Assembly: GCA_944990035.1 (NCBI GenBank)
Contig: CALYLX010000034.1
Location: forward strand, 868,001 to 932,000
Direction: 5' to 3'
Origin: Clitopilus passeckerianus
Taxonomy: Eukaryota > Basidiomycota > Agaricomycetes > Agaricales > Entolomataceae
DNA: 64,000 nt
Of the stretch, positions 57,129-64,000 are shown piece by piece (position 1 is the first letter of the stretch; each line of letters begins with the position of its first letter). The translations under genes were made by a program, and so were the position numbers. The notes under the pieces are model-generated. The model saw only the letters and a program-made list of their open reading frames with translations. It was not told the DNA's origin and did no database searches.

Positions 57129-59605
57129 TCACGTCAACATATGCTTTGCAAACACAATCTGCCCAAACACCTTCTCCACATCATGCACCTCAAACAACCT
57201 CAACTTATCAAAATGCCCACTCCCACCTCCAGTGCCAGGCTCCATGCTGAAGACTGATCGATGATTGTGATGTAGGTCGCTATCTCGAACAGCCCAGAGA
57301 ACACGTCCTGGGGGGAACATGTTGGAAGATTGCATGCTCGCTTCGAGCGACTTCCGCATTGCGATGAACTGCGTAAATGCAAATTAGCACATGTCAAGAG
57401 CACTGCAGGAGTGATCCAAACATAGACTTGATACTCACCCATTTGGGATCATCCACGGACCCAAATCCGTCTTTCCACCTCCTCGCTCTATCAGTGACGG
57501 CGGTATATCCCTCCCTTATCACACCCTCCTCCTTCTTCCTCTCCGCCTCACACAGCCAAGCAGCTGCATTTCGGAGGTCTCTCACTGAGCCAAGTGAAAG
57601 TCTCGCGATGACATCGTGAGAGTAAACGAAGGAGACCATTAAGTTGCTCGCCAATTTGCCTAAAGCGGCATCTGTAAGGGCGCTGTAGGAAATGAAAAAC
57701 ATGTGAGAGGAGAAGATAAGCAAAGATAGCAGGGCACGTACGGAGGCCCGATGAGGTAGGCAGTAACACGTCGTCCTGGTGGCAGGCCACTTGAGCGGAC
57801 GGTAAGGCAGGTCTTGGGGTCTGCCCACATCATGGCCAATATTGCTGCGACGCCAGCGCCGAGACTGTGGCCACACATGACGAGTTCTGTGTAGTAGAAT
57901 TACTGTCAGTAAAAGGAAAATTTGGTCAAAGAATTAGACGAACCGTAATCGGGATTATTATACAACGCCTCCTGAACAGCCAGCTGTACCGGCTTCCCCT
58001 TTGCCCCCATAGCTTTCGCCATCCTCAGCATCCCCGCGTGTACGTGGTATTTTGGCTGAGGCCCCGTCGCTCCCGGTGTTGTAGGATGCGACTGCGCCAT
58101 GCTCGGAAATACAAACTGGCCAGGTATCTGGGATTCGGGTTCCACCTGTTCTTCCGACACAGGCTCAAATGGCTCAGATTCACAGGTCAAGTCAGCGGCG
58201 ATTTCGTTGAGTGACATGGTCCCTCGCATAACGAGAACCACCTGCCCTCTACCGTGATCTGTCAACACCCAGAACCTGGGCATGAGGTGTTCACTCCCGA
58301 TGACGGCTGTGGATTTGGCTTTCATCTTCTCCCTCAGCTCTTTCTTAGCCTTCTCCCTTGTTCGATCACTGCTGTGTCCGATTTGATGAGCCCGCTCGAA
58401 TAGCTCTTGGTCGTGTTTTCCGAGTAATAGGCTCCACCAAGAGTAATCGTTTTCGCCACTTTGCGGAGGGTCGGTAGATGAACCTTCTCCTGAAGCTTCG
58501 GCCTCTGAAGCAACAATTGCGTTGGCGAGTTCGGCCTCTTCGGAGGCCATGGCTGCTGCTGAGCTTGAGGGTGTTCGTGAAAGGGATGCTATGCCAAAGA
58601 ACCAGAGGGTGGCACCGCCGTAACCTGCTAAAACGAGCTTGGATAACCGACGAAGAGTCGCTTTCAACTCGTTGGTGGGCATCTTCATAAGTTCGGGTGG
58701 AGGTGTAGGAGGGAAGGAAAAGTATGATGAATATGTTGATACGGGTCGTGAGGATGCAGTCATGGTAGACGTGGTAGAGGATGTTAGTGGTGTCATTGAG
58801 AATTTCTTGCGATCTTTGCGTGAGATGGAGGGCTGGATGACAGATTGGTGGCGGGAGTGGGTTGGTGAGTATGGGTGGTGGAAGCTTGGGGTTCGTGGTG
58901 TTGGGGGACGAGGAGGGGCTTCACCGATGTCTGCTGCGATGATGTGGGCACTGCGGTCAGGGAAGATGACATCTGAAGTCACTCGTACACGAGAATTTCT
59001 GAGAGAAGAAAATTTTTAGGTGAGGTCAAAGAACGGAATGGAGATGCGTACTTTCGTGAAAGAGTTCGGGCGCTCGTTTCAGATGGCTCATGGACGCGTA
59101 TTTCGCGTACATGCCTGAACCACATCTTCTCTTGCCATTCTTGTGTGACTCCCTGCAGTGACACCCAGGCGATGATGCCCCTTGCGATTTGGGTGATTCC
59201 ATAATCCTTATCAGAGAGTCCAGGACCATGGGCGGCGGGTGTCGTCCACTCTCGTTTGACAAGGGTTATGAAGGAAGCGAGAGAGAAGGAAGCGTCGCTG
59301 CTTCCGGGGAAGAAAACAGAAAGAACGTTGATCGAACTATGTGCAGCAATAACAGAAGTTGCAGTGACATATTCGCCAAGGAATATGGGTGCGAGGGTAA
59401 TTCGTTCCGCAAATGATATAACGGAATGCGCAGCGTCTCCAAGAGCTTGCCGAGCGACGTTGTTTCCACCAAAGAGAGCATGGTCAACAACAGACGAGGT
59501 GACGCCCACTGCTGTTGCCACGATTCCTCTCGTTAACGCAAACTGATAATCGATTCGTTCAAAGATCTTTTCAATTGAAATAATCAATGTCCACGTACCC
59601 CACAT
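57129..59605 (-). CDS. Class 3 lipase (diacylglycerol-lipase-like)
   Basis: Starts MWGTWTLIISIEKIFERIDY with hydrophobic segments in the N-terminal exon (GIVATAVGVTSSVV, FAERITLAPIFLGEYVTATS). Then a long exon with Ser/Thr/Pro-rich linkers (PPRPPTPRTPSFHH) and a membrane-like VLAGYGGATLWFFGI. The catalytic domain follows: RFWVLTDHGRGQVVLVMRGT, YHVHAGMLRMAKAMG, and after an intron MCGHSLGAGVAAILAMMW, the GxSxG nucleophile elbow. Next are GRRVTAYLIGPP, LMVSFVYSHDVIARLSLGS (probable catalytic Asp) and the final exons GRVLWAVRDSDLHHNHR and RLFEVHDVEKVFGQIVFAKH, with a candidate catalytic His; stop at 57129. The order and size (about 730 residues) resemble sn-1-specific diacylglycerol lipases rather than small secreted lipases. 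Likely membrane-associated. The substrate is inferred. Confidence 0.87.
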
Positions 59606-60137
59606 CTTGTTCCGAACTTTGCAGCACTAAACCCCAGATTTGCTGCAGACGAGGCGAGATCGAGGCTTTGTCTGCTATAAAAATCCCAGTTTTTGACCAT
59701 TGAACCTTTGATTCATGGACCTCTGAAGATTTCTAGGTGGTCTAGATGGTGGAAGTCGCTGGCAAAGATGTTGAAACCGCCGCCCCAGTTGTGACGCTTG
59801 GGTCGTGTGGCAGCTTGAATGAATATGATCCATTGGGGTTAAAAAGTCTCCAGTCCATGTGATTCGCCGTTACACGTCGTCGATCATATCAAATCTTAGC
59901 CTCAAGCGGAGCCTTTTACCGCAAATTTGCCGCCGAAACTATCGAGAAAGGCGCAAAGAATAAGCAGAGATTGCATAGAAACTTCAGATTGACCATGGAA
60001 GTCGTGAACTAAGCCGTGCAGTTCTTTGAATTCAACGAAGGATGATGGCACAATCATAAAGTCATAACCACAATCTAGGGTTAGGTCTTACTGAACCCCG
60101 AAATTTGACATCGGCCTTAGCATTCTCACTGCCATTC
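59606..60137. promoter_or_regulatory. Divergent promoter region, lipase / ICP55-like
   Basis: 532 bases between divergent starts; should hold both promoters. No distinct motif recognised by eye. Confidence 0.4.
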
Positions 60138-62325
60138 ATGACGACGACGAGGCTTGCAAGGGCGTTATGGACGACAAGACTAGCGTACACGGGCTGTAGA
60201 GGTCTTGCAACAGAGGCCGCGACGCTTGAAGGCGGGCACCTCAAGCCGTCCCTATACGGACAGCCAGTATTCCAGTCGCATCCACATTTAGGTATGAGCG
60301 CAAGGTTCTGGACTCTGTCGGTGCTGAACATGATAGGAAGTCAAACCACAGGACTTGACCCCAGGGATTGCACCACAGGAGTATGAGCAGCGGAGACAAA
60401 CCCTTATGGACAGCCTACCCGAACATAGCCTGGTGGTATGTGTGGCTGCTCCGGTCAAATATATGAGCAAGAGTGAGTTCCGTGTGCCTCCTCGAGTCTC
60501 TCAATCCTGAACATTCTTTCAGATATATTGTAAGCAGCCTCATAATCCTCAGCATTCTTTGGTGCTAATTCTCCTGAAGCTACAAGTATAGACAAGCCTC
60601 GGACTTTTGGTATCTCACCGGATTCAATGAACCAGACTCTGCCGTCATTCTTGAAAAGACCTCCAGCTCAAAGGGTTACAGAATGACACTCTTCTGCCGC
60701 GGAAAGGATTCCGAGAAAGAGAAATGGGATGGTGCTAGGTTTGCTATATTCGCCTCTCTTCAGCCTCTGACCTCATCAAAACTTACCCTTTCGCAGAACT
60801 GGCTTATACGACGCAGCTGCCCTCTTCCGAGCAGACGAAGCCCAGCCCATATCGGCGTTTTCGTCGCACCTCCGCTCCGCCGTCACCCAGCACTCCAATA
60901 TCTATGTTGACGTCACCAATTCCCCCTCCTTGCGGCGAAGTCAGCGGAATGCCGCTAATATCAATAAATCCGTGTTAAAGTATCTCACCCCGGCGGGAGT
61001 CACTAAGACCGATTATGATGTGGTCGTGGATGGATTGTCGACGGCGAAGAGGAAGCCACTGGCTCCGGAGGTGGCGAGGCTGCGAGCGGTAAAGAGTCCA
61101 GCCGAGCAGAGGATTATGAGGACTGCGGCGGATATTAGTGGGAGGGCTCATGCAAAGGTTCGTACAGCTATATCTGCGGGATCCTGAATATGTGCTGATT
61201 GACGGTTATGTTTAGACAATGAGGTTTAGTCGACCTGGATTGTCGGAATCCGCAATAGCGGCGCATTTTGAATACCTTTGTGCACTCTCGGGGTCGCAAA
61301 GACCGGCATATGTTCCGGTTGTTGCTTCAGGGTAAGCACTGGATCACTTTTGTCCTTGGATTGTTGCTGACGAGGTATACAGACCGAATGCTCTAATAAT
61401 ACATTATACCAATAACGATCAAGTCGTTAATAATAATGAACTCATACTAATGGACGCTGGATGTGAATACAAGTATGTTGTTGTCCATCTCATTCGGAAT
61501 CTATACTAACTAGCGAATTTCAGTGGATATGCATCAGACATAAGTATGACCTTTCCTTATCTGGCACGTTGCATTCTTCGTTAACACCTTTGTTCCCCAG
61601 CTCGGACTTGGCCTGCCTCCGGGACATTCACCGAGCCACAGAGAGACCTCTACTCCGCCGTCCTCTCTGCACAGAAACGCCTCATTACTTCATGCACCGA
61701 AAAGGCCGACCTCTCGCTCTACGCCATGCATCGCCTCTCATGCGAGTATTTGCGGGAGGAGTTGAAACAACTAGGGTTCGATTTTAGTGGTGCAAAAGGA
61801 CATGACTTGGAGAATGTGTTGTATCCGCACTTCTTGAGTCACCCGATAGGTATTGGTAAGTCTCGGAATTGAACGCATGGACATTGGCAGGAGATGTTAA
61901 TGAAGTTTGCAGACCTTCATGAGTCGAGTAATTTTGATCGGTCTGGATCGTGAGTTTACTCTAGACGGGATGAACTGTGGATATCGACTCATACCCGTCT
62001 CTTTTAGGCTGAAGGCAGGCATGGTCGTCACCATTGAACCCGGGATCTATGTCCCACCCACTGCACAGTTCCCAAAACACTATCATAATATTGGGATTCG
62101 GATAGAGGTATGGACTTTCGTCTTGACCTTTAGTCTGTACTTACGTATTGGATGGCAGGACGAGGTGTTGGTTGGTAAGGAGCATCCGGAGGTCCTGTCT
62201 GTTACAGCACCGAAGGAGGTCAGCGCTCCTTTGCACGCTTCTTAACATCTGGCTAATATGTTCTCTTGCAGATTGTGGATGTAGAGGGAGCATGTCAAGG
62301 TTCAATTGGCTTAGAACCATTCTAG
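60138..62325 (+). CDS. ICP55: Mitochondrial intermediate-cleaving Xaa-Pro aminopeptidase, ICP55-like
   Basis: Metallo-aminopeptidase (M24B) that removes one residue from presequence-processed mitochondrial proteins. The N-terminus MTTTRLARALWTTRLAYTGC is a typical basic amphipathic targeting peptide. Then SLYGQPVFQSHPHL, LTPGIAPQEYEQRRQTLMDS, the hallmark YRQASDFWYLTGFNEPDSAV, and LYDAAALFRADEAQPI. The pita-bread domain begins near KSPAEQRIMRTAADISGRAH. Metal ligands are in LILMDAGCEYNGYASDITRT (two Asp), the SHPIGIDLHE block (His), TIEPGIYVP (Glu) and the final RIEDEVLV (Glu). At least ten introns, including a 20-nt microexon (61524-61543) between the two metal-binding Asp and a 37-nt exon (DLHESSNFDRSGS). 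Stop TAG 62323-62325 after GLEPF. Full-length. Confidence 0.93.
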
Positions 62326-62465
62326 CTAGGTCACTTGACGCAGCCTTCGGCCCGCAAGTTTATCGATCACCCTACTCATTCATCCCTAAGTCGCCTCGTG
62401 GCTTAATCTCGAGGTGACGATCTTATAAATACGATGTAGATGGCTGTCGTTGATTTGCAAGCATA

Positions 62466-63965
62466 ATGTCCACAAAGCGTCAGCTTCTCTTCGACCAGAC
62501 ACTCGAGCTCTCTAACCTGGTCCTTTCGAACTATACGAGACCGACTATTCATATCACAGGTAGCGTTGGCAAAGGCAGCACGGCAGCTATCGTTTACAGC
62601 ATACTCCGACATGCAAGCCCTCCGTACTCGGTTGGCAGATTGACCAGTCCCTTCCTCACTACTGTTTGCGACGATATCATCATCGATGACAACCCCGTCT
62701 CACAAGCCGACTTCGACCGGATTTTCCAGCGGGTTGAAGCAGTAGCCAAGGAGCATAGCCTGACTGTCCACCCCACTAGGATAATGTGTCTGACGGCATT
62801 TTCGTTGTTTGAAGAAGCCAAAGTCGATCTGGCCATTGTGGAGGTTCTCAAGGGTGGGAAGACCGATTGCACCAATGTTCTCCCGACGTCCAGTATCCTG
62901 GTCTCCGCGATTACGTCTGTCGCGATGCACCATCAAGGAGAACTGGGGAACACGGTGGCTGAGATTGCTGCGGAAAAGGCTGGTATGGCTAGGGAGGGAC
63001 GGCCTTTCGTTCTTGGAGAGCAGCGTTTCGCGACAGAAGTTGACAACGTTGTCCTGGAGGTAGTTGAGAGGCAGGGCGGAGAGGTTGTCCACGCAATTGA
63101 AGTTGGAAAACGGCTCTGGAATACAGCCATAGATGGGCCTAAGCCACCAAACGTCTCCTTACACCCTACATCCCCGACCAATCCCTCACCTCAGCCTGTT
63201 GTTTTCACCATTCCACCGTTCTCAGCGCCGACACATGCCCTTCTTTCACTGCAGGGAGTTTACCAGCTGGAGAACTTAGGAACAGCTCTCGCCATCATTT
63301 CGTGTCTATTTACCCACCCCGTATCGGTGAAGGCGATCAAATTGAACGAACGCCTAACTACAGATTCACTTGCAGTGGGTATAAAGGACACTGCCTGGCC
63401 TGGGAGGCTGTCATTCGTGACAATCCCAGCGAAGACCAAGCGAATCAGTCTCGATTATCCTCTACGGGTGCTGGTTGGCGGTAAACCAGAGCCATCCCTC
63501 TTGGCCGCATTGACTGACCTCATATCACAAGCACTTCCTCCAGGAGAAAACCCAATCTCGTTAACAATGACCTACTTGATCGGTCTTGCTGACAAGCAAG
63601 GAATGGCTAAGAGACTATCCAATATCCTCCCTCCCACTTTGCCGTCTGGAAGAGAGATACAGCTCGATCTTGGTATCGTCTGCCTTCCTTACACCGTTTC
63701 ACATTACTTCCCTTTCCCGCCGTATCCTGTCGGAGAACTCGCTACGTTGGTCCAGGATGCTGTCCCGGGTGCAGCTGTCTGGACGCAGAAATCTCCTGAT
63801 ACAAGCATAGAAGACACGATGATTCATGCGTTACAGTGGGCGAGTCAAAGGCACCAAGTTGGAAGGGTGGACGACGGGAGGGCTGAGAGAATGGAGCTGA
63901 TTGTTCTCTTGGGCATTTATCCAATCTCGGACTTTTACAGACTTGTACGCACAGAGGTGGAATGA
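62466..63965 (+). CDS. Folylpolyglutamate/dihydrofolate-synthase-like Mur ligase, intronless
   Basis: ATP-dependent ligase family that adds glutamate to (dihydro)folate. The order of blocks fits: LSNLVLSNYTRPTIHITGSV, GKGSTAAIVYSILRHASPPY (P-loop), YSVGRLTSPFLTTVCDDIII, FSLFEEAKVDLAIVEVLKGG, KTDCTNVLPTSSILVSAITS, HHQGELGNTVAEIAAEKAGM, PFVLGEQ and, in the C-terminal domain, YQLENLGTALAIISCLF and WPGRLSFVTIPA. TGA at 63963-63965; 499 residues, somewhat longer than yeast FOL3. Odd points: the P-loop is GSVGKGS instead of GTNGKGS, SPHL is SPFL, and the usual VEVGxGGRxDATN is VEVLKGGKTDCTN. It has no intron in an intron-dense region. It may be the FOL3 enzyme or a diverged paralog. It starts only 140 bases after the ICP55 stop. 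Confidence 0.83.
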   Translation: MSTKRQLLFDQTLELSNLVLSNYTRPTIHITGSVGKGSTAAIVYSILRHASPPYSVGRLTSPFLTTVCDDIIIDDNPVSQADFDRIFQRVEAVAKEHSLTVHPTRIMCLTAFSLFEEAKVDLAIVEVLKGGKTDCTNVLPTSSILVSAITSVAMHHQGELGNTVAEIAAEKAGMAREGRPFVLGEQRFATEVDNVVLEVVERQGGEVVHAIEVGKRLWNTAIDGPKPPNVSLHPTSPTNPSPQPVVFTIPPFSAPTHALLSLQGVYQLENLGTALAIISCLFTHPVSVKAIKLNERLTTDSLAVGIKDTAWPGRLSFVTIPAKTKRISLDYPLRVLVGGKPEPSLLAALTDLISQALPPGENPISLTMTYLIGLADKQGMAKRLSNILPPTLPSGREIQLDLGIVCLPYTVSHYFPFPPYPVGELATLVQDAVPGAAVWTQKSPDTSIEDTMIHALQWASQRHQVGRVDDGRAERMELIVLLGIYPISDFYRLVRTEVE

Positions 63966-64000
63966 AAATGCTCACATAGAAGTTAATCGTTTCAGTTCAA

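Overview
The window looks like nuclear DNA of a filamentous basidiomycete, most likely an agaricomycete. Nearly every recognisable gene is cut by many spliceosomal introns of about 50-70 bases with GT-AG (rarely GC-AG) ends. Genes are tightly packed on both strands, and the families are eukaryotic housekeeping ones mixed with mushroom-type families such as DUF6534. No bacterial operon logic, plasmid, phage or CRISPR array is visible. All exon joins given here were read by eye.

Layout. 1.4-11.5 kb (minus strand): a kinesin-3 motor, the U3 snoRNP protein IMP3, and a DUF4139 protein. 8.9-17.3 kb: gene-poor, with four copies of a decayed ~0.5 kb repeat and a damaged orphan gene (paralog 1). 17.7-25.6 kb (minus): an LDB/SEUSS-like LIM-binding co-regulator and a PNUTS-like TFIIS-N/CCCH protein; the latter is divergent from an HMG-box gene at 26-27 kb. 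27.6-35.4 kb: two adjacent WW-domain genes, one small and one encoding a giant Gln/Pro-rich protein. 35.5-40.2 kb: a small membrane protein, the enoyl reductase TSC13, and a secreted proline-rich wall-type protein. 40.8-51.5 kb: a DUF6534 membrane protein, a tRNA-Arg(CCT), two more paralogs of the orphan family, and three more copies of the same repeat. 51.6-64 kb: ELP6, ribosomal protein eL8 (with a possible intronic snoRNA), an isochorismatase-family hydrolase, an SDR, a class 3 lipase, an ICP55-type aminopeptidase and a folate-ligase-like protein.

The least explained part is the orphan three-member gene family (15.0-17.3, 44.5-46.2 and 47.0-48.9 kb). Its members share intron positions. Two carry in-frame TAG stops where a relative has Trp. 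Copies of one degenerate repeat family lie upstream of paralogs 1 and 2, in the same orientation relative to each gene, which suggests an old inverted duplication decaying by transitions. The other strong observation is that the kinesin P-loop is assembled from three consecutive microexons of 12, 19 and 11 nt.
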